Position numbers and translations under genes: made by a program
Shown here: positions 1 to 8,616 of the stretch, piece by piece
How the letters are laid out: each line of letters starts with the position of its first letter
Position numbering within the stretch: position 1 is the stretch's first letter
Notes under the pieces: model-generated
Seen by the model: the letters and a program-made list of their open reading frames with translations, nothing else
Database searches by the model: none
What the model was told of the DNA's origin: nothing
NCBI RefSeq assembly: GCF_014636315.1
Contig: NZ_BMED01000001.1
Coordinates: 1,865,717-1,929,716 of the forward strand
Direction: 5' to 3'
From: Parundibacterium terreum
GTDB lineage: Bacteria > Pseudomonadota > Gammaproteobacteria > Burkholderiales > Burkholderiaceae_D
DNA: 64,000 bases

Positions 1-14
1 TCTTACCTTTCTAT

Positions 15-656
15 ATGCATTGTCAACTTGTGAACGAAACCCTGGACCTGTTCGCTGCTTCCGGCAGCCTGGAGTCCATCCCCTTGCCGGATGCAGAGAT
101 CGGCTTTGCGCGCGGCTTTTACACCGGCGAGCAGGCGGCGCAGTACATGGAGCAGTTGTTGAACGAGACCGCGTGGCGCAAGGAAAAAATCCAGGTCTGG
201 GGCAAGGAACATTGGCAGCCACGGCTCACCGCCTGGTATGGCGATGCCGGCAGTAATTACTCCTACTCGGGCTTGACCTTGGAGCGCCATCCGTGGACCC
301 CGGCTTTGCTGGAGATAAAGCATGATGTGGAAGCAATCAGCGGCCACCACTTCAATAGCGTATTGCTGAACCTGTACCGGGATGAGAACGACAGCGTAGG
401 CTGGCATGCCGACAATGAAGCAGAGCTGGGCCGCAATCCTGTGATCGCTTCCGTCAGCCTCGGCCAGACGCGCACCTTCAAGCTGAGGCACAGGAACAAG
501 CCCGAATTAAAGACTACCTCGATACAGTTGAACAGCGGCAGCCTGCTGCTGATGGCAGGCAGCACGCAGAGATTCTGGCAGCATGCGGTAGACAAGGAGA
601 GACAGCCTATGGAGCCCAGGATCAACCTGACTTTCAGGCATATCGCGGGCTGGTAA
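15..656 (+). CDS. AlkB-family Fe(II)/2-oxoglutarate-dependent dioxygenase
   Basis: Predicted oxidative DNA/RNA dealkylase that removes alkyl lesions from bases using Fe(II), O2 and 2-oxoglutarate, in the cytoplasm. The 213-residue product carries the full iron triad: H131 and D133 in WHADNE and a distal H190 in WQHAV. The 2-oxoglutarate-binding arginines are R202 and R208 in RINLTFR. The spacing matches E. coli AlkB closely, but the short compact form resembles the AlkB2/AlkB3-like bacterial branch. The frame stays open to the window edge and no ribosome binding site is visible in the 14 bases upstream, so the true start may lie outside. No partner gene such as ada is seen. Confidence 0.88.
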   Translation: MHCQLVNETLDLFAASGSLESIPLPDAEIGFARGFYTGEQAAQYMEQLLNETAWRKEKIQVWGKEHWQPRLTAWYGDAGSNYSYSGLTLERHPWTPALLEIKHDVEAISGHHFNSVLLNLYRDENDSVGWHADNEAELGRNPVIASVSLGQTRTFKLRHRNKPELKTTSIQLNSGSLLLMAGSTQRFWQHAVDKERQPMEPRINLTFRHIAGW

Positions 657-694
657 ACGTATGGATAGCGTATGGATAGGTATATCGGGGTCCT

Positions 695-1834
695 ATGAAT
701 AAATCCAGTTTGAAGTTGGTCCTTGCCGCACGGCTGGCCACAGTGATGCCGCTAATTCTGTCTGTCATGCCGGCTAGCGCGCAAGCGGCAACAATACAGA
801 TGGAAATTCTGAACAAGAACCTGGACCATCCATGGGCGATTGCCTTCATCGGCAAAGGCCAGATGCTGGTCACAGAACGTCCGGGCCGCCTGCGGCTGAT
901 ACAGCCAAATGGGTCCATGGGTGCGCCTGTTGCCGGCCTGCCCAAGGTGGATGCAAAAGGGCAAGGCGGCTTGCTCGACCTCATCACGGACAGCCACTTT
1001 GTCGAGAATAAAACCCTCTACTTCTGCTATGCAGAGCCGGCCGCCAACGGCGACGGCAATTCCACCGCACTGGCTTCGGCACGCCTGTCGGACGATGGCA
1101 AGAAGCTGGAGCAAGTGAAAGTATTATTCAGCCAAAAGCCCAAGGTCGCCAGCAATCTGCACTTCGGCTGCCGTCTCGTCGAAAGCAGTGACGGCACGCT
1201 GTTCATGACTTTGGGAGAGCGTTTTATCCGCAAGGAGGACGCGCAAAAACTGGACAATCATCTGGGCAAAGTCATCCGCATCAACAAGGACGGTGCCATA
1301 CCCGCAGACAATCCCTTTGTCCATACCAAGGGCGCCTTGCCTGAAATCTGGAGTTATGGGCACCGCAACATGCAGGGTGCCGTACTGGGTCCGGATGGCC
1401 GCCTATGGACACATGAGCACGGTCCGCAAGGCGGGGATGAAGTCAACAAGCCGGAGGCCGGGAAAAATTATGGCTGGCCGGTGATTACCTTTGGCGAAAA
1501 CTATGGCGGCGGCAAGATAGGCGACGGCATCACCGCCAAGGCAGGCACGGAGCAACCGCTGCACCAATGGACGCCCTCTATTGCCCCATCAGGGCTGGCC
1601 TTCCTGCGCAGCGACCGCTATGGCAAGGCCTGGCAAGGCAGCATGTTTGTCGGCTCGCTCAAGTTCCGCTACCTGGACCGGCTGGAATGGCGTGACGGCA
1701 AGGTGGTGCGTGAAGAAAAACTGCTGGAAGACCTGCAGCAGCGCGTGCGCGATGTACGAGAGGGGCCAGATGGCCTGCTTTACCTGCTCACAGACGAAAA
1801 TCCCGGCTACCTGATTCGGCTGCGGCCAGAATAA
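695..1834 (+). CDS. Periplasmic PQQ-dependent sugar (aldose) dehydrogenase
   Basis: Soluble six-bladed beta-propeller quinoprotein expected to oxidise aldoses in the periplasm using PQQ and Ca2+. The 379-residue product begins with a Sec signal peptide (K at 3 and 7, hydrophobic core, cleavage near ASAQAA at about residue 32). The core shows the family landmarks NLDHPWAIAF, LHFGCRLV (active-site His region), the LDNHLGKVIRI segment and the SYGHRNMQG and HEHGPQGGDE motifs typical of the YliI/Asd group. It begins 38 bases after the AlkB gene, but nothing links the two functions. PQQ synthesis genes are not in the window. The fold is clear; the substrate is not. Confidence 0.88.
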   Translation: MNKSSLKLVLAARLATVMPLILSVMPASAQAATIQMEILNKNLDHPWAIAFIGKGQMLVTERPGRLRLIQPNGSMGAPVAGLPKVDAKGQGGLLDLITDSHFVENKTLYFCYAEPAANGDGNSTALASARLSDDGKKLEQVKVLFSQKPKVASNLHFGCRLVESSDGTLFMTLGERFIRKEDAQKLDNHLGKVIRINKDGAIPADNPFVHTKGALPEIWSYGHRNMQGAVLGPDGRLWTHEHGPQGGDEVNKPEAGKNYGWPVITFGENYGGGKIGDGITAKAGTEQPLHQWTPSIAPSGLAFLRSDRYGKAWQGSMFVGSLKFRYLDRLEWRDGKVVREEKLLEDLQQRVRDVREGPDGLLYLLTDENPGYLIRLRPE

Positions 1835-2086
1835 ATGCTGGCGGTGGGCCCTGCCCGCGCCTCCGGCAATTAACTTTTCACTAAAACCCTGCTATCTGCT
1901 TGCGCCATATCCCTGGATACGGGCCTGAAAATTGCTTTTCACGCATCAAATATCGTGAATTTTCACCTGATTATGTGGAAATTCGCACATTCCATAATTT
2001 CGTTACAAACTAAGCTCCCCTTAACAGCCGTCGATTCGATATCATGGCGTCTTTTCAAGATTCACCTTTATTTACAAAGAGTTACG

Positions 2087-3163
2087 ATGTCCCAGCAGAA
2101 CCGAAGCGCCAGTATCGACAATATCAAAGGCGTCCTGATATTTTTTGTCGTATTCGGCCATTTCATCGAGATGCACATAACGAACGACCATTTCCTGCGC
2201 TCGATCTGGATCTTTATCTATTCCTTTCACATGCCGATGTTTGCACTGGTCTCCGGCATGTTTTCCAAAAGCACGATGCAGGAACGCGATACCAGCCAAT
2301 TGGTAAAAAATATCGTAGTGCCGCTGATTGCTTTTGAAGTGCTGTATGAAGCGGTTGAATTTTTCCTGAAAGGCAAGCTGAGCATCTACAGCGGCCTGAT
2401 CGCTCCATACTGGATGCTCTGGTATCTGCTGAGCCTGCTGAGCTGGCGCCTGCTGTTGCCGCTTTTTGCCCGCCTGCAGTTCCCGGTCATTGCCGCCATC
2501 GTGCTGGCCATGGTTGCCACCTACTCGGAACATATCGGCTACACGCTGAGCCTGTCGCGCACGCTGAATTACTTCCCCTACTTCCTGCTCGGCTGGAGCA
2601 TGCATGCGAATGCATTTAGCAGAATACCCAAGAAAATGGCGTGGCTGAGCGGGCTGGTGGTCGCATTTGCACTGGCCGCCTCTTTCCTGATGAAAGCCAA
2701 CTTCGACTACCGCTGGCTGTACGGCAGCTATTCGCTGCATCGGCTGGGCATGGCAAACCTGACCGGCAGCGTGTATCAGGCCATGCTCTACCTGGTATCG
2801 GGTGCAGTAGGCCTGGCCTTCCTGCATCTGCTGGTGCAAAGGGATCTGGGCTTATCCAATGTCGGCAAGCGTTCCATGTACGTATTTTTATGGCATGGAC
2901 TGGCTCTGCTGATACTGGAACATACCGGCCTGGCCGCCGACATTTTTGCACTGGACGATTTGCCGACAGCAGTCGTCAGCGTTGGCGTCAGCGCATTGAT
3001 CGTCTGGGTATGCTCGCGCCAGGCTTGCGAAGACCTGACGCAGAAGCTGATCTTGCGCCCGTTCTCGTGGCTGCTGAGCAAGCCATTCGCCGAAGATGCA
3101 GGCAAAAAATCTCCGGCGCTGGACAACAAGCCGGCTGTCAGCAAAGCGGCGACTGCCGAATAA
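2087..3163 (+). CDS. Acyltransferase family 3 integral membrane protein
   Basis: Member of the acyltransferase_3 family (OafA, fucose O-acetylase and relatives), which moves acetyl or other acyl groups onto cell-surface sugars at the cytoplasmic membrane. The N-terminus reads SASIDNIKGVLIFFVVFGHF, with the conserved D and the H of the first membrane segment, followed by about ten hydrophobic segments and a hydrophilic alanine/lysine-rich tail. The start is set at ATG 2087, preceded by an AAAGAG ribosome binding site, not at an in-frame ATG 132 bases upstream whose extension has no family resemblance. No glycan biosynthesis genes are nearby, so the acceptor is unknown. About 250 bases upstream carry no gene. 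Confidence 0.85.
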   Translation: MSQQNRSASIDNIKGVLIFFVVFGHFIEMHITNDHFLRSIWIFIYSFHMPMFALVSGMFSKSTMQERDTSQLVKNIVVPLIAFEVLYEAVEFFLKGKLSIYSGLIAPYWMLWYLLSLLSWRLLLPLFARLQFPVIAAIVLAMVATYSEHIGYTLSLSRTLNYFPYFLLGWSMHANAFSRIPKKMAWLSGLVVAFALAASFLMKANFDYRWLYGSYSLHRLGMANLTGSVYQAMLYLVSGAVGLAFLHLLVQRDLGLSNVGKRSMYVFLWHGLALLILEHTGLAADIFALDDLPTAVVSVGVSALIVWVCSRQACEDLTQKLILRPFSWLLSKPFAEDAGKKSPALDNKPAVSKAATAE

Positions 3164-3324
3164 GACAAGCAACACCCCAGGCTGGAGCTCCAGACGCCGG
3201 CCTGACTCCCCCTTCCTTGCAGTCTCCTGCCCTGCCTTTGACTCCCCCTTGACCGGACAAGTCCGCAAGATTTGTCAAATCCTTCCATGCTATTGTTTCA
3301 TCAACAAGCAAACGGACAGGATTT

Positions 3325-4185
3325 ATGGAAAACCACAGCCAGCTCGGCAGCTATGAAAATCGTTTCAAGCGCGTCACCAGCTATATCTACGAACATCTGG
3401 CCGAGGATCTGGACCTGATCAAGCTGGCCGATATCGCCTGCATGTCCGCCTATCATTGGCACCGCATCTACCATGCGATGCATGGGGAAACCCTGGCAGC
3501 GACCGTCAAGCGCCTGCGCCTGCACCGGGCAGCCGGTTTCCTGGTACATAGCGACCTGCCGGTGGACCAGGTTGCCGTCAAATCCGGCTACGCCAATCTG
3601 CAGTCATTCACCCGCATTTTTCATTCCGTGTATGGCATGCCGCCCGCGCGCTACCGCAAGGAGGGTAGCCATACCGTCTTTCAACAACAGCAAGCAAACA
3701 GGAGCTCGCATATGTATCCGGTAGAAATAAAAACCGTCCCTGCCATACAGGCCGTCACTGTCGACCACACAGGTTCCTATATGGACATAGGAAAAGCCTT
3801 CGAGACCATGTATGGCTGCCTGGCATCTCGCCAGTTGTTCAGGCCCGGCATGCGCTCGATAGGCATCTACCTGGACGACCCTTTTTCGGTGGAGGAAGCG
3901 GCATTGCGCTCCAAGGCCGGCGTCGTCTTTGAAGGCCCCATTCCGGCAGAGGCATTGCTGGCGCCGCTGGCCGCCAGCGACGTCGCCGGCGGTACCTATG
4001 CCGTGCTGCGCTACAAGGGGCCGTATGCAGACATGCGAGTCGCCTATCAATGGCTATACGGCGAATGGCTGGCACAATCCGGCAAGGAGGCCGCCGATGC
4101 ACCCGCATTTGAAGAATATCTGAACAACCCGCGCGACACGGCGCCGACTGAACTGCTCACCGACATCTACCTGCCGCTGCGCTAA
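3325..4185 (+). CDS. AraC-family regulator with GyrI-like effector domain
   Basis: Two-domain transcription factor of the Rob type. Residues 10-110 hold the double helix-turn-helix of AraC/XylS proteins (LIKLADIACMSAYHWHRIYH, then SFTRIFHSVYGMPPARYR). Residues 130-286 form a GyrI-like/SOUL-fold small-molecule binding domain (IKTVPAIQAVTVDHTGSYMD). Such proteins sense hydrophobic or cationic drugs and activate efflux or detoxification genes. The stop codon lies one base from the stop of the convergent MocR gene, so the two transcripts probably overlap at their 3' ends. The target genes are unknown; the RND operon 5 kb away has its own TetR regulators. Confidence 0.9.
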   Translation: MENHSQLGSYENRFKRVTSYIYEHLAEDLDLIKLADIACMSAYHWHRIYHAMHGETLAATVKRLRLHRAAGFLVHSDLPVDQVAVKSGYANLQSFTRIFHSVYGMPPARYRKEGSHTVFQQQQANRSSHMYPVEIKTVPAIQAVTVDHTGSYMDIGKAFETMYGCLASRQLFRPGMRSIGIYLDDPFSVEEAALRSKAGVVFEGPIPAEALLAPLAASDVAGGTYAVLRYKGPYADMRVAYQWLYGEWLAQSGKEAADAPAFEEYLNNPRDTAPTELLTDIYLPLR

Positions 4186-4186
4186 A

Positions 4187-5713
4187 TTAATACGGGTGCT
4201 GCCGCATGATCTTGGCCAGTGTTGCTACTCCGTTGCGGATTTCATCGGCAGGTATCGATGAAAATCCCAGCAGCAAACCCGGCCTGTGGCCAGCCGCCTG
4301 CCCTGTTTGCAGGGCATGGAAGTCATAGTGGCTGAGCGGCCTCAGCTCCGTCCCTAGCTGCAGTCCTGCATGGGCGATGCGCTGCTCGTCTTCCGCGCTG
4401 CTGTTCTTGCGCAAAAAATGTACTGCAAGGTCAAGGCCTGCATCGCTGGGACCGCACTCCAGTTGATCCGCCATGTGTTGCTGCAATTCCTGCAGCAACA
4501 CATGGCGGCGCTCCGCATAGACATCCCGCGTGCGTTTGATATGCCGGTTGAAATGTCCCTCGGAGATGAAATCGGCCAACACCATCTGCGGTCCTATCGC
4601 CGTATGCTTGTCCGTCACCGCCTTGGCCTGGATGATGGGCTCAGCCAGTGCGGCAGGCACGACCATATAGCCCAAGCGCAAGCCGGGAAACAAGACCTTG
4701 GATAAGGTGCCGACGTAGATCACGCAGCCGGCCTTGTCCAGGCTTTGCAGCGAAGCCAGCGTAGGTCCCTTGTAGCGGTACTCGCTATCGTAGTCGTCTT
4801 CGATAATCCAGGCCTTATTCGTCCCGGCCCAGGCCAGCAATTCCAGCCGGCGCTGCAGGCTCATCGTGACGCCCAGCGGCAACTGGTGCGATGGTGTCGT
4901 ATAGACCAGTTTTGCATCCGGATAAAGCCGGGCCCCAGTCTGCACCGACAAGCCCTGCGCATCCACCGGGACCGGACACAGGCGCGCCTGCGCGGCCTGC
5001 AGCGGCGCACTGGCGCCGCGGTAGCCGGGAGACTCCATCCATGCCGCATCGCCGGGGTCCAGCAGCAGGCTGGATAACAGGAACAAAGCCTGCTGCGAGC
5101 CGGATGTGATGATGATCTGGTCAGGGCTGCAATTGACGCCGCGCGCCGCCTTCAGATAAACCGCCAGCATTTCTCGCAAAGGCCGAAAACCTGCCGGGTC
5201 TCCATACCCCAGCTGCGTGCTCGGCCGCCGCCACAATCGCGCCTCCAGACGGCCCCATACATCGAAAGGAAAGGCATCCAGCCCCGGCATGCCCACCCGG
5301 AACGCACGCGGCCCTCCCTGATGAAAATGCATCTGGCCGTTGACGTGCGCGTAACGCTGCCCACGCTGCGACAAAGGGCGCAATGCGCTGGCAGTATCCA
5401 CCAGCTTCTCGGGCAACTTACTGTCAGCTCTCCCCCTATCACTCAATGGCGGCAACTGGTCGCTGACAAAAGTCCCGCGCCCTACCGTACCCTGCAAATA
5501 ACCTTCCGCCAATAGCTGCGCATACGCATTCAGCACGGTCTGGCGCGAGATATCCAGCAGATTGCAAAAATCGCGCGTCGGCGGCAATTGCATGCCGGGC
5601 TCCACGCTGCCGTTCAGGATAGCCTGCTTGATAGCGGCATATAGCTGCCGAAACATAGGCAAACTGGAGTTCCTGTCTAGTTGCAACATGGCAAGCAATT
5701 GTGTCTGGTGCAT
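4187..5713 (-). CDS. MocR/PdxR-family transcriptional regulator (GntR HTH plus aminotransferase fold)
   Basis: Chimeric regulator with an N-terminal GntR winged helix (LPMFRQLYAAIKQAILNG through DISRQTVLNAYAQLLAEGYL) joined to a fold-type-I aminotransferase domain. The PLP-binding lysine is visible in YVGTLSKVLFPGLRLGYMV and the upstream aspartate in WIIEDDYDSEYRY. The start at 5713 has AAAGG seven bases upstream; a further in-frame ATG at 5755 would add 14 residues of no family resemblance. It is divergent from a GNAT-OsmC-PaiB cluster, the usual target arrangement for MocR proteins. Three ATTGGC half-sites lie between them. Ligand and target are inferred from context only. Confidence 0.9.
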   Translation of the reverse strand: MHQTQLLAMLQLDRNSSLPMFRQLYAAIKQAILNGSVEPGMQLPPTRDFCNLLDISRQTVLNAYAQLLAEGYLQGTVGRGTFVSDQLPPLSDRGRADSKLPEKLVDTASALRPLSQRGQRYAHVNGQMHFHQGGPRAFRVGMPGLDAFPFDVWGRLEARLWRRPSTQLGYGDPAGFRPLREMLAVYLKAARGVNCSPDQIIITSGSQQALFLLSSLLLDPGDAAWMESPGYRGASAPLQAAQARLCPVPVDAQGLSVQTGARLYPDAKLVYTTPSHQLPLGVTMSLQRRLELLAWAGTNKAWIIEDDYDSEYRYKGPTLASLQSLDKAGCVIYVGTLSKVLFPGLRLGYMVVPAALAEPIIQAKAVTDKHTAIGPQMVLADFISEGHFNRHIKRTRDVYAERRHVLLQELQQHMADQLECGPSDAGLDLAVHFLRKNSSAEDEQRIAHAGLQLGTELRPLSHYDFHALQTGQAAGHRPGLLLGFSSIPADEIRNGVATLAKIMRQHPY

Positions 5714-5733
5714 GGCACGGCCTTTAAATTTGG

Positions 5734-5780
5734 ATTGGCATTCTAAAAATATCATTTATTGGCACTTTTAGAAAGCCAAT
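5734..5780. promoter_or_regulatory. Candidate MocR operator, three ATTGGC half-sites
   Basis: ATTGGCA occurs as a direct repeat at 5734-5740 and 5758-5764, 24 bases apart. The second copy also forms an inverted repeat with GCCAAT at 5775-5780 (11-base spacer). The array lies just upstream of the MocR start and in front of the divergent acetyltransferase gene. MocR regulators usually bind direct repeats, sometimes with a third inverted site, so this arrangement fits. The function is inferred from position. Confidence 0.5.
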
Positions 5781-5833
5781 TAAGTCCTTACGATAGATGC
5801 TTCCTTCACTCATACGCCCGCCACCTTAACGCC

Positions 5834-6235
5834 ATGCCACAACTCCGCTACGAAACAATACAAAACATCACCCCCCCGCAACTGGCGGGTGTCTTCACGC
5901 GCTCCGGCATCACGCGGCCGGTGGACGATCTCGCCCGTATGGCAAAAATGCTTGAACATGCAAATATCCTGGTGACCGCATGGGATGGGGAATTGCTAGT
6001 GGGCGTCGCCCGCGCATTGTCGGACTTCAGCTTTTGCTGCTACCTGTCTGATCTGGCGGTGGACCTCGCCTACCAGAAAAGCGGCATAGGCAAGGAGCTG
6101 ATAGACCGGGTGCAAAAGCTGGCCGGCGATAACTCCATGTTATTGCTGCTGGCAGCGCCAAGTGCAATGCCCTATTATCCCAAGGTGGGATTTGAGGCCG
6201 TCGCCAATGGCTGGATCATCAAGCGCGAGGCTTAA
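5834..6235 (+). CDS. GNAT family N-acetyltransferase
   Basis: Small acetyl-CoA-dependent acetyltransferase of 133 residues. The central motif A is visible as LAVDLAYQKSGIGKELIDRV, where QKSGIG is the pyrophosphate-binding loop, and the C-terminal PYYPKVGFEAV is the typical motif B. The start at ATG 5834 (MPQLRYETIQ) is preferred over an in-frame TTG at 5759 lying inside the operator region; its ribosome binding site is poor. It is the first gene of a co-oriented group with OsmC and PaiB genes, divergent from a MocR regulator. The substrate (amine, polyamine or antibiotic) cannot be read from the sequence. Confidence 0.82.
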   Translation: MPQLRYETIQNITPPQLAGVFTRSGITRPVDDLARMAKMLEHANILVTAWDGELLVGVARALSDFSFCCYLSDLAVDLAYQKSGIGKELIDRVQKLAGDNSMLLLLAAPSAMPYYPKVGFEAVANGWIIKREA

Positions 6236-6255
6236 GGAAGGAAAAGGAGAGCAGC

Positions 6256-6750
6256 ATGCATCAATACACTGCAAACATAGAATGGCAGCGCGGCAGAGAC
6301 GTATTTACCGACAACCGCTACAGCCGCGGCCACCAATGGAAATTTGACGGCGGCGCAGTTGTACCGGGCTCCTCATCGCCGCTGTCGGTGCCCTTGCCGA
6401 TGTCGATAGAAGCAAACGTCGATCCCGAGGAAGCCCTGGTCGCCGCGGCCTCCAGTTGCCACATGCTGGTATTTTTATGGCTGGCCTGCAAGCAGGGCTA
6501 CACGGTAGAAAGCTATAGCGACCAGGCGATAGGCATCATGGATAAAAACAGCAAGGGAAAACTGGCGATTACCCTGATCACCTTGCGTCCGCACATCGTA
6601 TTTTCCGGCGCACAACAGCCCAGCCCGGAACAACTGGACGAGCTCCATCATGAGGCCCATGACGGCTGCTATATCGCCAATACGCTGGCCTGCGATATAG
6701 TCGTAAATGCTGCTCTACCTGCAGCTCTACCTGCCGCCCTTCCCACTTAG
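6256..6750 (+). CDS. OsmC/Ohr-family thiol peroxidase
   Basis: OsmC-superfamily protein of 164 residues that is expected to reduce organic hydroperoxides with a pair of cysteines. Both redox cysteines are present: C68 in AASSCHMLVF and C138 in HDGCYIANTL. The central helix pair and the VDPEEALVAAASS signature are intact. The C-terminus ends in a short AALPAALPAALPT repeat coded by a CTACCTGC-type duplication, which may be a recent slippage event. A GGAAAAGGAG ribosome binding site precedes the ATG. It sits 20 bases after the acetyltransferase gene and 31 bases before the PaiB-like gene, which suggests one transcript. Confidence 0.88.
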   Translation: MHQYTANIEWQRGRDVFTDNRYSRGHQWKFDGGAVVPGSSSPLSVPLPMSIEANVDPEEALVAAASSCHMLVFLWLACKQGYTVESYSDQAIGIMDKNSKGKLAITLITLRPHIVFSGAQQPSPEQLDELHHEAHDGCYIANTLACDIVVNAALPAALPAALPT

Positions 6751-6781
6751 CTCCAGCCCATCAAACCAGACCAGGAACATC

Positions 6782-7441
6782 ATGTACATCCCCACCCACT
6801 TTGCAGAAGAACGGCTGGAACTCCTGCACCAGCTGATCCACGCGCACCCGCTGGGCACGCTGGTTACACTGGATACGGACGGCCTGAATGCCAACCATAT
6901 TCCATTTGAAATCGCTGCGCCGACAGAGCAGGCGCCTTACGGCATCCTGCGCGCCCATATCGCCCGCAATAACCCTTTATGGAAAACCGCGAGTAAAGAA
7001 GTCGAAGCGCTGGTGGTGTTCCAGGCTGCGCAGCACTATATTTCGCCTGGCTGGTATGAAGAGAAACAAACCAGCGGCAAAGTCGTGCCCACCTATAACT
7101 ATGCAGTGGTCCATGCACACGGTCCTTTGCATGTTATCGATGATGCAGCATGGCTACATGCGCTGCTGCAAAGACTGACCAACCGGCATGAATCCATCCA
7201 GGCATCACCATGGAAAGTCGATGATGCGCCGGCAGACTATATAGAAAAAATGCTGGGAGCCATCATAGGCATAGAAATACCGCTGAGCAAACTGGCGGGA
7301 AAATGGAAAGTCAGCCAGAACCGTCCCTCTGCGGATAGGCAAAAGGTGATACAGAGCCTGGAAGACCTCAACCAGAGGCATCCTAGCAGCGATGCAACGG
7401 GAATGGCAAAACTCGTCGCCGGCAATAGCTCAGATCAGTGA
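6782..7441 (+). CDS. PaiB-family FMN-binding protein
   Basis: FMN-binding split-barrel protein of the PaiB family, 219 residues, originally described as a negative transcriptional regulator in Bacillus. The N-terminus MYIPTHFAEERLELLHQLI and the following LGTLVTLDTDGLNANHIPFE are diagnostic; KVVPTYNYAVVHAHGPL and GIEIPLSKLAGKWKVSQNR complete the family pattern. The start is placed at the ATG opening MYIPTHF; a longer frame beginning in the preceding gene is not supported. PaiB-type genes often sit beside MocR regulators and acetyltransferases, exactly as here. It is convergent with the VanZ gene across an 18-base gap. Confidence 0.9.
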   Translation: MYIPTHFAEERLELLHQLIHAHPLGTLVTLDTDGLNANHIPFEIAAPTEQAPYGILRAHIARNNPLWKTASKEVEALVVFQAAQHYISPGWYEEKQTSGKVVPTYNYAVVHAHGPLHVIDDAAWLHALLQRLTNRHESIQASPWKVDDAPADYIEKMLGAIIGIEIPLSKLAGKWKVSQNRPSADRQKVIQSLEDLNQRHPSSDATGMAKLVAGNSSDQ

Positions 7442-7459
7442 ATTATTGATGAATGCGCT

Positions 7460-7852
7460 CTAGGCGTCCGTTCGCTGCGGCCACCACTTGTATAAGGCCG
7501 CCGCCGTGATCGCGGCAGCGGCAATGTCTACCAGCCAGTCATGCACGGTAGCAGAACGATACGGGAAAAAGCTCTGCACATATTCGTCCAGCGCCCCCAT
7601 GAATATCACGGTCAACACGGCCAGCGCCGCATTGCGCAGGCGCGCATACTTCAGCCCTGTAAACAACAGCAGTGTAATCACGCCATAGGTCAGCGAGTGC
7701 AATACGCCGCCAGATGCCAGTTCCCCTAATTTCAATCGTGCTCCCGGCACCGATCCCAGTATCAGCACCAGCAGATACAAGATAATCGCAAGGCGCAGCC
7801 GCCATGGACGGTAGCGGCTGCCTAGCAGTAGAGAGGTCAAGAAGATAGGCAT
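7460..7852 (-). CDS. VanZ-like family membrane protein
   Basis: Small integral membrane protein of 130 residues with four predicted transmembrane segments (about 18-35, 48-65, 72-88, 105-122). The conserved VanZ-family signature is seen as GALDEYVQSFFPYRSATVHDWLVDIAA, containing the acidic pair and the R-x-x-x-x-x-D-W pattern. VanZ proteins are linked to low-level glycopeptide resistance in Gram-positives, but in proteobacteria the function is unknown. It stands alone, convergent with the PaiB gene and divergent from the DUF1993 gene. Confidence 0.78.
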   Translation of the reverse strand: MPIFLTSLLLGSRYRPWRLRLAIILYLLVLILGSVPGARLKLGELASGGVLHSLTYGVITLLLFTGLKYARLRNAALAVLTVIFMGALDEYVQSFFPYRSATVHDWLVDIAAAAITAAALYKWWPQRTDA

Positions 7853-7980
7853 AGTAAGTACAGCAGGATGGATACAAAGTCAGCCATCACAGCTTTTGAA
7901 TCAGAAAAATCATAAGCTTATGAGTTCTGCTATCATCTGGCCACATTTGATCCTGAATGTTTAATTCACCGGAGAGTATT

Positions 7981-8490
7981 TTGAGCATTTCCATGTATAC
8001 CGCATCAGTTCCCGTCTTCAAACAAATGCTGAACAGCCTGAGTGCTTTGCTCAGCAAGGCAGAAGCACAAGCGACTGAAAAGAAAATCGACGCCAGCGCC
8101 TATCTGCAAGACCGCCTGTACCCAGACATGTTTCCTCTGCTGCGCCAGGTACAGATCGCCTGCGATTTCGCCAAAGGCACTTCTGCCCGCCTGGCCGGTG
8201 TAGAGGTACCGAGCTATGAAGACAGCGAGCAGAGCTTCGGCGACCTGCAAGCCCGTATCGCCAAGACACTGACTTTCATCAATGGTCTGACAGAAGAACA
8301 GATCGCGGGCAGCGAAGGCCGCGAGATCGTTACGCAAGCCGGCACACCGAAAGAAAAGCGCTTCACTGGACAGTCTTACCTGTTGAACTATTCGCTGCCG
8401 CACTTTTTCTTCCATACCACGACCGCCTACGCGATCCTGCGCCACAACGGCGTTGAAGTAGGCAAGCGCGATTATATCGGCACCTATTGA
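7981..8490 (+). CDS. DUF1993 family protein
   Basis: Conserved protein of 169 residues from the DUF1993 family (DinB-like four-helix fold), seen in many proteobacteria. The opening SISMYTASVPVFKQMLNSLSALL and the end HFFFHTTTAYAILRHNGVEVGKRDY are the usual family hallmarks. The start is set at TTG 7981, just after a GGAGAG ribosome binding site (7971-7976) and matching the family's MSISMY N-terminus; an ATG at 7957 would lie upstream of that site. The biochemical function is not known. A strong terminator follows at 8552. Confidence 0.85.
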   Translation: MSISMYTASVPVFKQMLNSLSALLSKAEAQATEKKIDASAYLQDRLYPDMFPLLRQVQIACDFAKGTSARLAGVEVPSYEDSEQSFGDLQARIAKTLTFINGLTEEQIAGSEGREIVTQAGTPKEKRFTGQSYLLNYSLPHFFFHTTTAYAILRHNGVEVGKRDYIGTY

Positions 8491-8551
8491 TACATTTGAT
8501 ACCTTTGTTGATAGTTACATCGCCAGTTCAGGCAACACTGGACTGAAAAGC

Positions 8552-8587
8552 AAAAAGCCCCGTCTTCTTTGAAACGGGGCTTTTTTT
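8552..8587. terminator. Bidirectional rho-independent terminator
   Basis: A GC stem AAGCCCCGT / ACGGGGCTT with a 10-base loop is flanked by A5 on the left and T7 on the right. It can therefore stop transcription both of the DUF1993 gene (+) and of the TetR gene (-), whose stop is 30 bases away. Confidence 0.9.
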
Positions 8588-8616
8588 ATGCGGCCAAGGC
8601 AAAACAACACGCCGCG

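Noticed and set aside
4370..4705. Plus-strand frames within the first MocR gene
   Set aside because: The minus-strand gene has intact GntR and aminotransferase motifs over this interval; the frames are shadows.
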